Below are positions 16,269 through 25,626 of a stretch of 64,000 bases of DNA, one piece after another; position 1 is the first letter of the stretch; each line of letters begins with the position of its first letter. The notes beneath the pieces are model-generated. The model worked only from the letters and a program-made list of their open reading frames with translations. It had not been told where the DNA came from and searched no databases. This stretch comes from Streptomyces sp. JJ36. GTDB taxonomy: Bacteria > Actinomycetota > Actinomycetes > Streptomycetales > Streptomycetaceae. Location of the stretch: NCBI RefSeq assembly GCF_021696945.1, contig NZ_JACYHE010000006.1:1-64000 (forward strand), in the 5' to 3' direction. The translations under genes were made by a program, and so were the position numbers.

Positions 16269-17096
16269 TCAGGCACCGGTGGCGGCGCCCGTGGCAGCGG
16301 CGTCGGAGGAGGCCTCGGGGGGCGGGGCGAAGGAGGCGTCGCCGTTGAGGTACCGCCCCGGGGAGGTCCCGACGGTGCGCCGGAACGCCGCGAGGAAGGC
16401 GCTCGGTGTGGCATAGCCCACGGCGTGCGCCACCCGGGAGACGGGCCGGCCCTCAGCGAGAAGCGGAAGGGCGGCACGCAGCCGCACATGGGTGCGCCAG
16501 CGGTCGAAGTTCATGCCGGTGTCCTGGACGAACAGCCGGGTCAGGGTGCGCCGGCTCACCCCGGCAGCCCGGGCGTGCGCGGCCAGGCTGCGCGGGTCGG
16601 CGGGGTCGTCGAGCAGCGCGTCGGCCACCACGCGCACGCGGCTGTCGGCGGGGTACGGCACATCGACCGGCGTGGCCGGCAGGGGGCGCAGGAGGTCCAG
16701 CACGACCGCCTCGGCCCTCAGCCGTGCGTCGTCCTGCAGGTCCTCGCGGCTGAGGTGGGCGATCAGGTGGGCCAGCAGCCCGTCGACGCCGACCGGCGTG
16801 GGCTCCGTCCAGTCCTGAGGGCAGCTGTCCGGTTCGAAGTAGAGGCTGCACAGCACCGCGTCGCGCGTCGCGCCGGTCCGGTGGACGACACCCGCGGGCA
16901 GCCACAACGCCCGCGTGCCCGGCAGCACCCAGTACGCGTCGCCGACAGCGACGCTGAGCACCCCGCGCCGCGCCCAGGCCAGTTGGTGCTGCGGGTGACG
17001 GTGCGGAACGAACCACTGCCCGGAGGCCAGGGGGAAGTGCCCGACGACGATGGCGCCCACCCCGGCCGGAACGGCCCCCACGACGACATCGCTCAT
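16269..17096 (-). CDS. AraC-family regulator with N-terminal cupin
   Basis: 275 residues. The N-terminal cupin (about 15-110) contains H-R-H-P-Q-H-Q-L-A-W, the conserved His cluster of AraC sensory barrels. The C-terminal AraC DNA-binding domain (about 155-255) has two HTH motifs: S-L-A-A-H-A-R-A-A-G-V-S-R-R-T-L-T-R-L-F, and S-R-V-A-H-A-V-G-Y-A-T-P-S-A-F with the signature A-F-R-R-T-V-G-T-S-P-G-R-Y. The family mostly activates or represses neighbouring genes in response to small ligands. It is divergent from an MFS exporter across 84 bases containing a perfect 8-bp inverted repeat, so it probably controls that exporter and itself. The -10 TAGGCT is seven bases before the ATG. Confidence 0.9.
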   Translation of the reverse strand: MSDVVVGAVPAGVGAIVVGHFPLASGQWFVPHRHPQHQLAWARRGVLSVAVGDAYWVLPGTRALWLPAGVVHRTGATRDAVLCSLYFEPDSCPQDWTEPTPVGVDGLLAHLIAHLSREDLQDDARLRAEAVVLDLLRPLPATPVDVPYPADSRVRVVADALLDDPADPRSLAAHARAAGVSRRTLTRLFVQDTGMNFDRWRTHVRLRAALPLLAEGRPVSRVAHAVGYATPSAFLAAFRRTVGTSPGRYLNGDASFAPPPEASSDAAATGAATGA

Positions 17097-17103
17097 GCCC
17101 TCG

Positions 17104-17174
17104 AGCCTATGTCCTCAACGCGCTACGACGTGGCCGCGTAGCGCATGGCGGCCGGAACCGCCGGTGCATAGCGT
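17104..17174. promoter_or_regulatory. Divergent AraC/MFS promoters with inverted-repeat operator
   Basis: Minus-strand -10 TAGGCT (17104-17109) serves the AraC gene and plus-strand TAGCGT (17169-17174) serves the MFS gene. Between them GCGCTACG (17120-17127) and CGTAGCGC (17137-17144) form a perfect dyad with a 9-bp centre, overlapping the expected AraC -35 and abutting the expected MFS -35. It is a strong candidate operator for the AraC regulator. Confidence 0.55.
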
Positions 17175-17180
17175 CGTTCC

Positions 17181-18770
17181 GTGCCGACTGATCCTCCGCG
17201 CCCCGGGCGCTCCCCGTCTGCCCGGTCCGCCCGCGAAGCCGGGACGCCCGGCATGACCCCGGCGGCGACCACGGTCGCCGCCGGCACCGGTGGGCGCCGC
17301 CGGCCTGCTCTGGTGGTGCTGTGCTGCGTGCAGTTCATGCTCGTCCTGGACGACAACGTGGTGAGCGTCGCGCTCCCCACCGTCCGTGAGCACCTCGGTT
17401 TCAGCACCGCGGGCCTGGCCTGGGTCGTCAACGCCTACTTCCTCGCCTTCGGCGGCCTGCTGCTGCTGTCCGGCCGCGCGGCCGACCTGCTGGGCCGCAG
17501 ACGCGTCTTCCTGACCGGTGTGGCGCTGTTCGGAGCCGCGAGCCTGGTGTGCGGGCTCGCGCAGGAGCCCTGGCACCTGGTGACCGGGCGGTTCGTCCAG
17601 GGTGCGGGCGCGGCCATGGCCGGCCCGGCCGCACTGGCGCTGATCGCACTCCTGTTCCCCGGCACCGAGGAGCGGGCGAAGGCCTTCGGCGTCTGGGGCG
17701 GCACCGCGGCTCTGGGCGGCACGCTGGGCCTGGTCGTCTCCGGTGTGCTGACCGGCCTTGCCTCCTGGCGCTGGGTCTTCCTGATCAACCTGCCGGTGGT
17801 CCTGGTCACCGTTGTGCTGCTCCCCCGCCTGGTCCCCGAGAGCCGGGCCGCGCGCGGGGCCCGCATCGGCGTCCCCGGTGCGGTGCTCGGCACCGGCGCC
17901 CTGGTGTCCCTGGTCTACGGTCTGCTCCGGACCGGGGAGTCGGGCTGGGCGGACCCGGCCGTCGCCGGGACGCTGGGCCTGGCCGTGCTCCTGGCCGCCG
18001 GGTTCCTCGCGGTCGAGGCACGCGCCGCCGAGCCTCTGGTGCCGTTGTCGTTCTTGTCGGTCCGCGTCCGCGCCGTCGCCAACGGGGCGACGCTGTTGTT
18101 CTCCGCCGCCATGTACGCGATGGCCTTTCTGCTGATGGTGCACCTGCAGACCGTGCTGGGCTACGGCCCGCTCACGGCCGGCGCCGCCTACCTGCCCTAC
18201 GGCGCGGGCATCCTGGCCGGGATGTGGCTCTCCCCCCGCGCGGTGGCCGGCTTCGGCCTGCGTCCGTCCCTCCTCACGTCGTTCCTGGTCAGCACCGTCG
18301 GCTTGCTGCTGCTGTCCGGCGTGGCCCCGGGCGACGGCTACGCCTCCGGGGTGCTGCCCGGGATGCTCGTGACGAGCCTGGGGTGCGGGCTGAGTCTGCC
18401 CGCCCTCACCGTCGCCGCGCTCACCGGCACCACCGAGGAGAACGCCGGGCTCGGATCGGCCGTCCTGAGCTCGGTGCAACAGGTCGGAGGCGCTGTGGGG
18501 GTGGCGGTGCTCGTCGTTCTGGCCGCAAGCCGCAGCGACACGCCGGCCGCCGCCGACGTCTCCCCGGCCGACGCGACGCACGGCTTCTCCCTCGCGCTCA
18601 CCGCCGCCGCCGCTCTCCTCGCGCTCGGCGCCGTCCTCGTCGCCACCCTGCTCGGGACGGACGACCGCCCGGGACACGCGTCCCGGCGCCGGGGCGCGGG
18701 TCCGGGAAGGCGGCAGCCGCGCCCGACCGGCCCCCGGGGCGGCCCCGGGGACACCGGTGGCGCCGCGTGA
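17181..18770 (+). CDS. MFS drug-efflux transporter, DHA2 (EmrB/QacA) type
   Basis: 529 residues. After a 45-residue basic/Pro N-terminus come about 14 predicted helices, the DHA2 count. Diagnostic segments are L-D-D-N-V-V-S-V-A-L-P in helix 1, the loop 2-3 motif G-R-A-A-D-L-L-G-R-R-R (about 94-104), G-A-G-A-A-M-A-G-P-A in helix 5 and G-G-T-L-G-L-V-V-S-G-V-L near helix 5-6, the motif C region typical of antiporters. It should export a toxic compound in exchange for protons. It is divergently paired with an AraC regulator. The GTG at 17181 is used because a -10 hexamer lies six bases before it; the in-frame ATG 33 codons later is the alternative. Confidence 0.88.
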   Translation: MPTDPPRPGRSPSARSAREAGTPGMTPAATTVAAGTGGRRRPALVVLCCVQFMLVLDDNVVSVALPTVREHLGFSTAGLAWVVNAYFLAFGGLLLLSGRAADLLGRRRVFLTGVALFGAASLVCGLAQEPWHLVTGRFVQGAGAAMAGPAALALIALLFPGTEERAKAFGVWGGTAALGGTLGLVVSGVLTGLASWRWVFLINLPVVLVTVVLLPRLVPESRAARGARIGVPGAVLGTGALVSLVYGLLRTGESGWADPAVAGTLGLAVLLAAGFLAVEARAAEPLVPLSFLSVRVRAVANGATLLFSAAMYAMAFLLMVHLQTVLGYGPLTAGAAYLPYGAGILAGMWLSPRAVAGFGLRPSLLTSFLVSTVGLLLLSGVAPGDGYASGVLPGMLVTSLGCGLSLPALTVAALTGTTEENAGLGSAVLSSVQQVGGAVGVAVLVVLAASRSDTPAAADVSPADATHGFSLALTAAAALLALGAVLVATLLGTDDRPGHASRRRGAGPGRRQPRPTGPRGGPGDTGGAA

Positions 18771-18903
18771 GGACCGCCGGCGGCGCCGCGAAGCCGGGGC
18801 CGCGGCGGGCTCGCCGCCGCTCCGGCATCGGACCGGCCGCCGGGTGCGCGGGCAGGTGTCCGGATTCCCGGGGGGACGGCGTCGGTTGATAGAACTGGTC
18901 GCC

Positions 18904-19437
18904 ATGACCGAGGACGCACGGACGCCGGAGGACGGCGGGGACGTGGAGGCGGTGACCCGGGCGGTGCTGACCGCCTCGCGGTTGCTGGTGGCGGTCTCGG
19001 CACGGTCGCTGGCCGCGGTGGAGGGCCGGGTGACGCTGCCGCAGTTCCGGCTGCTGGTGATGCTCTCCGAGCAGGGTTCGGCGAAGCTGGTCGCCCTCGC
19101 CGCCCGGCTGGGTGTGAACCCGTCGACGGCGATGCGCATGGTGGACCGGCTGATCGCCGCGGGGCTGGTGGACCGGCGGACCAACCCGGAGAACCGGCGG
19201 GAGAACGTGCTGCGGCTCACCGCGGCGGGCACCGCGCTGGTCGCCGAGGTCACCGCGTTCCGCCGCCGGGAGATCGCGGAGATCGTCACCCGGATGGCAC
19301 CGGAGCAGCGTGGGGCACTGGTGACCGCGCTGGACGCGTTCACCGAGGCGGGCGGCGAGCCGCCGGCCGCCGCCCCGGAGGGACGGGACCTGTATCCGCT
19401 GGGCTGGCCGGACCCGGAGGGCTCCCCGCCCGTGTGA
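18904..19437 (+). CDS. MarR-family transcriptional regulator
   Basis: 177 residues. The winged-helix domain spans about 40-125: L-P-Q-F-R-L-L-V-M-L-S then K-L-V-A-L-A-A-R-L-G-V-N-P-S-T-A-M-R-M-V-D-R-L as recognition helix, and R-R-E-N-V-L-R-L-T-A-A-G as wing. Flanking helices provide the dimer interface. The C-terminal 20 residues (Y-P-L-G-W-P-D-P-E-G) are family-unlike. It stands alone between the MFS transporter and the convergent ppc gene, so its target is not obvious. A TTGATAGAA stretch at about 18886-18894 is the likely promoter. The next downstream feature is an exceptionally long terminator hairpin. Confidence 0.88.
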   Translation: MTEDARTPEDGGDVEAVTRAVLTASRLLVAVSARSLAAVEGRVTLPQFRLLVMLSEQGSAKLVALAARLGVNPSTAMRMVDRLIAAGLVDRRTNPENRRENVLRLTAAGTALVAEVTAFRRREIAEIVTRMAPEQRGALVTALDAFTEAGGEPPAAAPEGRDLYPLGWPDPEGSPPV

Positions 19438-19482
19438 CGCGGCCCGCCGGGTAGGGCGCACCGGTGCGGGCCGTCGCCGTCG

Positions 19483-19529
19483 CCGGCCCGGGCGCCGGTA
19501 CGGAGGCTCCGTACCGGCGCCCGGGCCGG
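19483..19529. terminator. 47-bp perfect palindrome between convergent genes
   Basis: A 23-base arm (19483-19505) and its exact reverse complement (19507-19529) meet at a single central base. It lies between the stops of the MarR gene and ppc and can serve as a bidirectional terminator. A perfect stem of this length is unusual. Confidence 0.85.
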
Positions 19530-19542
19530 TGGGGCCGTCCGG

Positions 19543-22290
19543 TCAGCCGGTGTTGCGGAGGCCGGCGGCGACGCCGTTGACGGTGAGCAGCAGGGCGCGG
19601 TTGAGGTCCGGGTCGGGCTCCTCGCCACGCTCCTTGGCGGCCCGCTGGCGGGCCAGCAGGGTGACCTGGAGGTAGGAGATCGGGTCGAGGTAGGCGTCCC
19701 GGATCTGGAGGGTCTGCCGGAGCACCGGGTTGGCGTCCAGCAGCTTCTCCTCGCCGGTGATGCGCAGTACCTCCTCCACGGTGCGGGCGTGCTCCTCCTC
19801 GATGACGCCGAAGATGTGCCGGAGCTCCTCGGGCACCAGGGACTCGACGTAGTGCCGGGCGATCCGCAGGTCCGTCTTGGCCAGCGTCATCTCGACGTTG
19901 GACAGGAAGTTGCGGAAGAAGTGCCAGTGCGCGTAGGCCTCCTCCAGCACCGTGTCGAGACCGGCCTCGCGGGCGGCGCGCAGGCCGGTGCCGACGCCGA
20001 ACCAGCCGGGCACGATCTGCCGGGACTGGGTCCAGCCGAACACCCACGGGATGGCGCGCAGCCCGTCCAGTCCGGCGCCGCTGTCGGGGCGGCGGGACGG
20101 CCGGGAGCCGAGGTGCAGCTCGGCGAGCTGGTCCACCGGGGTGGAGGCGAAGAAGTACGCCGGGAGGTCCGGGTCCTCGACGAGCCGCCGGTAGGCGCTG
20201 TGGGCGGCGTCGGAGACGGTGTCCATCGCGGCGTCCCAGCGGGCCAGCGCCTCGTCGGACTGGCGGGGCGCGGTGTGCAGGGCGGAGGCCTGCAGGGTGG
20301 CGGCGACCGTCAGTTCGAGGTTCTCCCGGGCCAGGGAGGGGATCAGGTACTTGTCGGAGATGACCTCGCCCTGCTCGGTCACCTTGATCTCGCCCTCCAG
20401 GGTGCCGTAGGGCTGGGCGAGGATCGCGTCGTGCGTGGGGCCGCCGCCGCGGCCGACGGTGCCGCCGCGGCCGTGGAAGAGCCGCAGCCGCACGCCGTGC
20501 CGGTGGGCGACGTCCCGGAGCCGGCGCTGGGCGCGGTGGATCTCCCACTGGGAGGTGGTGATGCCGCCGAACTTGGAGGAGTCGGAGTAGCCGAGCATGA
20601 CCTCCTGACGGTCGCCGCGGAGGGCGACGAGCCGCCGGTAGGAGGGGTCGGAGAGCATCGCGTCGAGCAGCTCGTCGGCGATCTTCAGCTCGTCGGTGGT
20701 CTCCAGCAGCGGCACGATGCCGATGCGGGCCCAGCCGGCGTGCAGGTCGACCAGCCCGGCCTCGCGGGCGAGGACGGCGGCGGCGAAGACGTCGTCGGCG
20801 CCCTGGCACATGGAGAGGATGTAGGACTCGATGACCTCGGGACCGAAGGTGTCCAGCGCCCGGCGGACGGTCTGGAAGACGCCGAGGGTGCGGGTGCCGG
20901 CGTCGTCCAGCGGCGCCGGGGAGGGCGCCAGCGGGCGCCGCGAGCGCAGCTCCTTGGCCAGCAGCTTCTGCCGGTAGTCGCGGGGCATGTCGAGGTAGCG
21001 CCAGGACTCCTCGCCGAGCCGGTCGAAGAGCTGCCCGAGGGCGTGGTGGTGGGCCTCGGCGTGCTCGCGTACGTCCATGGTGGCGAGCTGGAGACCGAAG
21101 GCGGCGACGGTGCGGATGAGGCGTTCCAGGTGGCCGTCGGCGACCAGGCCGCCGCGGTGCTCGCGGAGCGACCTCTGGAGCATGATGAGGTCGTCGAGGA
21201 GCTCGGCGGTGCCCAGGTAGTCGCGGCCCGGCTGGTGCGGGGTGTCGGCGGCGAGGCGCTCGCGGGTGTTGAGCAGCTTCTGCCGGATGCAGGTGGCCTT
21301 GAGGCGGTAGGGCTCCTCGGCGTTGAGCCGCTTGTAGCGGGGGCTGATCTCGGGCAGCCGTTCGAGGTCGGCCTGGAGCGAGTCGAGCAGTTCCGGGGTG
21401 GCGCCGCTGTTGCGGATCGAGTTGGAGAGGGCGCCGCGCAGCTCGTCGATGTGCTCCAGGGCGTCGGTGATGCCGTGCTCGTGCTGGAGCAGCAGGACGT
21501 CCCAGGTCACCTGGGGGGTGACGTTGGGGTTGCCGTCCCGGTCGCCGCCGATCCAGGTGCCGAAGGTCAGCGGGCGGCTGCCGGCCGGCAGCGGGGCGCC
21601 GGCCCGCTCCAGCTCGGCGGAGAGGTCCTCCAGCACGTCGCCGACGGCGCCGTGGTGCAGCTCGTCGAGGTAGTAGACCGCGTTGCGCGCCTCGTCGGCG
21701 GGCTCGGGGCGGGCGACGCGCAGCTCGTCGGTCTGCCAGACCAGGTCGATGTTCTCGGCGAGCCGCAGGTCGGTGCGGCGGCGGTCGGTGGTGTCCGGGT
21801 GGTCCAGCAGCTCGGCGATCTTGCGGAGCTTGGTGAGGACGGAGCGGCGGGCGGCCTCGGTGGGGTGTGCGGTGAAGACGGGCCGCACGCCGAGGTCGCG
21901 GATGGTGGCGCGCAGGTGCTCCGGGTCGGCGTCCTTGAGCATGTCGGCGGTGCGGGAGAGCAGGCCGCCCTCGGCGGCGCGCCGGGCACCGAGCTCGCGG
22001 CCGCGGTGCACCTGCTCGGTGACGTTGGCGAGGTGGAAGTAGGTCGAGAACGCCCGTACGAGCTTGGTGGCCGTCGGCAGGTCGGTCCGGCTCAGCAGGG
22101 CGGCCGCCGCCTCCCCGTCACTCCGGGTGAGGGCCCGGACCCGCTCGACCAGTTCGAGGAGCTCCGCCCCCTCCTGGCGTACGAGGGTCTCGCCGAGGAG
22201 ATCGCCGAGGCGCCGGATGTCGGCGCGGAGAGCGGAGGTCTCGGCCGGGGTCGGGATCGCGCCGGGGTTCTCGGTGTCGGCACTGCTCAC
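19543..22290 (-). CDS. ppc: Phosphoenolpyruvate carboxylase
   Basis: 915 residues from a GTG preceded by AAGGAG. It carboxylates PEP to oxaloacetate with bicarbonate, the main anaplerotic entry to the TCA cycle. All catalytic signatures are present in order: V-F-T-A-H-P-T-E with the catalytic His at about 143, G-G-D-R-D-G-N-P at about 245-252, L-G-Y-S-D-S-S-K at about 566-573, [14 protein letters not shown] at about 604-617, and the C-terminal R-N-T-G in place of Q-N-T-G. The length is normal. It is monocistronic, convergent with the MarR gene and divergent from the desaturase operon across 256 bases. Confidence 0.97.
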   Translation of the reverse strand: MSSADTENPGAIPTPAETSALRADIRRLGDLLGETLVRQEGAELLELVERVRALTRSDGEAAAALLSRTDLPTATKLVRAFSTYFHLANVTEQVHRGRELGARRAAEGGLLSRTADMLKDADPEHLRATIRDLGVRPVFTAHPTEAARRSVLTKLRKIAELLDHPDTTDRRRTDLRLAENIDLVWQTDELRVARPEPADEARNAVYYLDELHHGAVGDVLEDLSAELERAGAPLPAGSRPLTFGTWIGGDRDGNPNVTPQVTWDVLLLQHEHGITDALEHIDELRGALSNSIRNSGATPELLDSLQADLERLPEISPRYKRLNAEEPYRLKATCIRQKLLNTRERLAADTPHQPGRDYLGTAELLDDLIMLQRSLREHRGGLVADGHLERLIRTVAAFGLQLATMDVREHAEAHHHALGQLFDRLGEESWRYLDMPRDYRQKLLAKELRSRRPLAPSPAPLDDAGTRTLGVFQTVRRALDTFGPEVIESYILSMCQGADDVFAAAVLAREAGLVDLHAGWARIGIVPLLETTDELKIADELLDAMLSDPSYRRLVALRGDRQEVMLGYSDSSKFGGITTSQWEIHRAQRRLRDVAHRHGVRLRLFHGRGGTVGRGGGPTHDAILAQPYGTLEGEIKVTEQGEVISDKYLIPSLARENLELTVAATLQASALHTAPRQSDEALARWDAAMDTVSDAAHSAYRRLVEDPDLPAYFFASTPVDQLAELHLGSRPSRRPDSGAGLDGLRAIPWVFGWTQSRQIVPGWFGVGTGLRAAREAGLDTVLEEAYAHWHFFRNFLSNVEMTLAKTDLRIARHYVESLVPEELRHIFGVIEEEHARTVEEVLRITGEEKLLDANPVLRQTLQIRDAYLDPISYLQVTLLARQRAAKERGEEPDPDLNRALLLTVNGVAAGLRNTG

Positions 22291-22477
22291 GGGTGCGGCT
22301 CCTTGCAGCTTCTGGCTTCCGGTGGTGCTTCCGGCAGGTCACGGACCGCGCTGTCCGACGGGAACAGGATAGGCCGGGCCGCCCCCGGCCGGGGCACGGC
22401 GTCCAGGTGATGGTCACCGAGGGTGGGGTACACGGGGGTACACCTCCTCTTGCCCCGTCTCGGAGGGCTGCCATACT

Positions 22478-22504
22478 TACGACGCCGTAGGTTACGGTTC
22501 CGTA
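22478..22504 (+). promoter_or_regulatory. TACG/CGTA operator array before the desaturase
   Basis: Alternating half-sites: TACG (22478-22481), CCGTA (22485-22489), TACGG (22493-22497), CCGTA (22500-22504). TACGG-TT-CCGTA and CCGTA-GGT-TACGG are perfect dyads sharing an arm. TetR-family operators often have such TACG/CGTA symmetry, and a TetR gene is co-transcribed with the downstream desaturase, so feedback control is likely. Confidence 0.6.
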
Positions 22505-22546
22505 GCCTGCTAACCCGCCCCCGGTCCGTAGTAGAGGGACAGCACT

Positions 22547-23539
22547 ATGACCACTGGCCCGGATGTGCTCGAGGAATCGACGAGCACCCGCAAGGCGTCC
22601 GCACCGACGCCCGTTCCGTCCGCCACCCTGGGTGGTGAGCAGCGTCGCTCGGTCGAGCAGATCACGCTGCTGCTCTTCATCACCGTGCCGTTCCTGGCGC
22701 TGATCGCCGCAGTGCCCCTGGCCTGGGGTTGGGGGGTGAGCTGGCTCGATCTGGGATTGCTGGTCGCCTTCTACTACATCGGCTGCCACGGGATCACCAT
22801 CGGTTTCCACCGCTACTTCACCCACGGCTCCTTCAAGGCGAAGCGGCCGCTGCGCATCGCACTCGCGGTGATGGGGTCGCTGGCCGTGGAGGGCCCGCTG
22901 GTCCGCTGGGTGGCGGACCACCGCAAGCACCACAAGTTCTCCGACGCCGAGGGCGACCCGCACTCGCCGTGGCGGTACGGGGAGACGGTCCCGGCCCTGC
23001 TCAAGGGGTTGTGGTGGGCCCATGTGGCCTGGATGTTCGACGAGGAGCAGACGTCGCAGCAAAAGTACGCCCCGGACCTGGTCAAGGACCCGATGATCCG
23101 GGCGATCTCCCGGCAGTTCGTGCTGTGGACCGTGGTCTCGCTGCTGCTGCCCGCGCTGATCGGCGGCCTGGCCACCTGGTCCTGGCAGGGCGCCCTGACC
23201 GCCTTCTTCTGGGGTTCACTCGTACGGGTGGCTCTGCTGCACCATGTCACCTGGTCGATCAACTCGATCTGCCACGCGGTGGGCAAGCGGCCCTTCAAGT
23301 CGCGGGACAAGTCGGGCAACGTCTGGTGGCTGGCCGTGCTCTCCTGCGGCGAGTCCTGGCACAACCTGCACCACGCCGATCCGACGTGTGCACGTCATGG
23401 CGTGATGCGCGGGCAGCTCGACTCCAGCGCGCGGATCATCCGCTGGTTCGAGCGCGCCGGGTGGGCGTACGACGTCCGCTGGCCCAAGCGTGACCGAATC
23501 GAATCCCGCCGTAAGGAGGAGACCGCCGAAGCGGCATGA
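22547..23539 (+). CDS. Acyl-CoA/acyl-lipid delta-9 fatty acid desaturase
   Basis: 330 residues. It is a membrane di-iron desaturase introducing a cis double bond into fatty acyl chains. The three His boxes are H-R-Y-F-T-H (about 88-93), H-R-K-H-H (about 124-128) and H-N-L-H-H (about 271-275). Four membrane helices lie around 45-80 and 185-225. These spacings fit the stearoyl-CoA desaturase class. The first 35 residues are polar and disordered. The TGA overlaps the ATG of the following TetR regulator by four bases, so the two are translationally coupled and the regulator probably senses acyl-CoAs or membrane saturation, as DesT- and FasR-like proteins do. Confidence 0.93.
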   Translation: MTTGPDVLEESTSTRKASAPTPVPSATLGGEQRRSVEQITLLLFITVPFLALIAAVPLAWGWGVSWLDLGLLVAFYYIGCHGITIGFHRYFTHGSFKAKRPLRIALAVMGSLAVEGPLVRWVADHRKHHKFSDAEGDPHSPWRYGETVPALLKGLWWAHVAWMFDEEQTSQQKYAPDLVKDPMIRAISRQFVLWTVVSLLLPALIGGLATWSWQGALTAFFWGSLVRVALLHHVTWSINSICHAVGKRPFKSRDKSGNVWWLAVLSCGESWHNLHHADPTCARHGVMRGQLDSSARIIRWFERAGWAYDVRWPKRDRIESRRKEETAEAA

Positions 23540-24219
23540 TGGGGGACGTGCCGACCGACGACCGCGCGAACGCCAGCCCCCCGGAAAAGCCACCGTCGCG
23601 GCGTGCCCGCCGGCGGATGACCGGGAAGGAGCGCCGGGAGCAGCTCCTGGACATCGGCCGCACCCTCTTCGCCGAGCGCGGTTTCGAGGCGACCTCCGTG
23701 GAGGAGATCGCCCACAAGGCCGGCGTGTCCAAGCCGGTGGTCTACGAGCACTTCGGCGGCAAGGAAGGGCTGTACGCGGTGGTGGTCGACCGGGAGATGC
23801 GCCGGTTGCTGGACATGGTGACCGGCGCGCTCACCGGCGGCCACCCGCGCGAGCTGCTGGAGCAGGCGGCCTTCGCGCTGCTCGACTACATCGAGCAGGA
23901 CACCGACGGCTTCCGCATCCTGGTGCGCGACTCGCCCGTCGCCCAGTCGACGGGCACCTTCGCGTCGCTGATCAGCGACATCGCCACCCAGGTGGAGGAC
24001 ATCCTGGGGCGCGAGTTCAAGGCACGCGGGTTCGACCCGAAGCTGTCGCCGCTGTACGCGCAGGCCCTGGTCGGCATGGTCGCCCTCACCGGGCAGTGGT
24101 GGCTGAACGTCCGCAAGCCCAAGAAGGCCGAGGTCGCCGCGCACCTGGTGAACCTGGCCTGGCACGGGCTGGACGGCATGGAGGCCAAGCCTCGCCTGAT
24201 CGGGCACCGCAAGGCGTGA
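23536..24219 (+). CDS. TetR-family regulator, likely of the desaturase operon
   Basis: 227 residues. The N-terminal TetR DNA-binding domain (about 30-80) has R-R-E-Q-L-L-D-I-G-R-T-L-F-A-E-R-G-F-E-A-type helix 1, then S-V-E-E-I-A-H-K-A-G-V-S-K-P-V-V-Y-E-H-F as the HTH. The C-terminal ligand domain (about 85-210) is helical and would bind a hydrophobic effector. The start codon overlaps the desaturase stop, and the operon is preceded by an array of TACG/CGTA half-sites. I infer an autoregulatory lipid-homeostasis repressor; the ligand is unknown. The basic segment R-R-A-R-R-R-M before the domain may add DNA contacts. Confidence 0.92.
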   Translation: MMGDVPTDDRANASPPEKPPSRRARRRMTGKERREQLLDIGRTLFAERGFEATSVEEIAHKAGVSKPVVYEHFGGKEGLYAVVVDREMRRLLDMVTGALTGGHPRELLEQAAFALLDYIEQDTDGFRILVRDSPVAQSTGTFASLISDIATQVEDILGREFKARGFDPKLSPLYAQALVGMVALTGQWWLNVRKPKKAEVAAHLVNLAWHGLDGMEAKPRLIGHRKA

Positions 24220-24298
24220 TCCGGCCACCGCCGGGGCACTGTGGTCTCACCCGTCACGGAGTCCCGGGGACCGTCCGTCGTGTGGAGGTGGAGCCGTC

Positions 24299-25570
24299 GT
24301 GCGCGTGCTGCTCGTGGGGGCCGGCGGGGTCGGCACCGCACTCACCCGAATCGCCGCACGGCGGTCCTTCTTCGCCCACATGGTCGTCGCCGACCACGAC
24401 CTCGCGCGCGCCGAGCGGGCCGTCGCCGCCCTCGGGGACACGGCGGCCGGCCGGTTCAGCGCCGCGCACGTCGATGCCCGCGACGAGGCCGCGGTCACCG
24501 GGCTGCTGGCCCGCGCACGCTGCGACATGCTGCTCAACGCCACCGACCCGCGCTTCGTGCTGCCGCTCTTCCAGGCCGCCCTCGCCTCCGGCGCGCACTA
24601 CCTGGACATGGCGATGTCCCCCTCCCGGCCCCACCCGCAGCGCCCGTACGAGCTGTGCGGCGTCAAACTGGGCGACGAGCAGTTCACCCGCGCGGCCGAC
24701 TGGGAGCGGGCGGGCCGGCTGGCGCTGGTCGGCATGGGCGCGGACCCCGGCCTCTCGGACGTCTTCGCCCGCTACGCCGCCGACGAGCTCTTCGACACCA
24801 TCGAGGAGATCGGCGTGCGCGACGGCGCGAACCTCACCGTCACCGGCTACGACTTCGCACCGCCGTTCTCCGTCTGGACCGCCATCGAGGAGACCCTGAA
24901 CCCTCCCGTCGTCTACGAGGCGGAGCACGGCTGGTTCACCACCGAGCCGTTCAGCGAACCCGAGGTCTTCGACTTCCCCGCGGGCATCGGCCCTCTGGAG
25001 TGCGTCAACGTCGAGCACGAGGACGTGCTGCTGGTGCCACGCTGGATCGACGCCCGCCGCGTCACCTTCAAGTACGGCCTCGGCTCGGGCTTCCTCCGCA
25101 CCCTCAGCAACCTGCGCCTGCTGGGCCTGGACGACACCGAACCCGTCGCCGTCCCCGACCGGGACGGCCGCACCGTGCACGTCGCACCGCGCGACGTGGT
25201 CGCCGCCTGCCTCCCGGACCCGGCGACCCTGGGCGACCGCATGCACGGCAAGACCTGCACGGGCACCTGGGTGAAGGGCACCAAGGACGGAGCGCCGCGG
25301 GAGGTGTACCTCTACCACGTCGTCGACAACCAGTGGTCCATGACCGAGTACGGCTCGCAGGCCGTGGTCTGGCAGGCGGCCCTCAATGCCGTCGCCGCGC
25401 TCGAACTGATCGCGTCGGGCACCTGGTCCGGCAGCGGCGTCCTGGGCCCCGAGGCGTTCCCGCCACGCCCCTTCCTCGACCTGCTGACCGCGTACGGATC
25501 CCCGTGGGCGCTGCGTGAGCAGCAACCCGGGCGGGGCGCTCCGCAGGCCGGAGCGCTGCCGTCCGCCTAA
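24299..25570 (+). CDS. Saccharopine dehydrogenase-family oxidoreductase
   Basis: 423 residues from a GTG with GGAG upstream. The N-terminal Rossmann fold (V-L-L-V-G-A-G-G-V-G-T-A at about 3-14) binds NAD(P), and the fold continues as in saccharopine dehydrogenase/carboxynorspermidine synthase-like proteins: N-A-T-D-P-R-F at about 80-86 and G-M-G-A-D-P-G-L-S-D at about 144-153. The C-terminal domain (about 150-350) would bind the amino-acid-like substrate. Whether it acts in lysine catabolism or on another amino-dicarboxylate is not decidable from sequence. An APC-type amino-acid permease starts 56 bases downstream, consistent with uptake and use of the same substrate. Confidence 0.85.
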   Translation: MRVLLVGAGGVGTALTRIAARRSFFAHMVVADHDLARAERAVAALGDTAAGRFSAAHVDARDEAAVTGLLARARCDMLLNATDPRFVLPLFQAALASGAHYLDMAMSPSRPHPQRPYELCGVKLGDEQFTRAADWERAGRLALVGMGADPGLSDVFARYAADELFDTIEEIGVRDGANLTVTGYDFAPPFSVWTAIEETLNPPVVYEAEHGWFTTEPFSEPEVFDFPAGIGPLECVNVEHEDVLLVPRWIDARRVTFKYGLGSGFLRTLSNLRLLGLDDTEPVAVPDRDGRTVHVAPRDVVAACLPDPATLGDRMHGKTCTGTWVKGTKDGAPREVYLYHVVDNQWSMTEYGSQAVVWQAALNAVAALELIASGTWSGSGVLGPEAFPPRPFLDLLTAYGSPWALREQQPGRGAPQAGALPSA

Positions 25571-25626
25571 CCTGAGGAGCACGCGTCCGGAGGAGCGAGG
25601 GGCGAGCAAGGGGCGAGCGAGGCGCC

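Noticed and set aside
16269..18770. Part of an antibiotic biosynthetic cluster (AraC plus MFS exporter)
   Set aside because: No biosynthetic enzymes, carrier proteins or precursor peptide are adjacent; a stand-alone efflux locus explains the pair.
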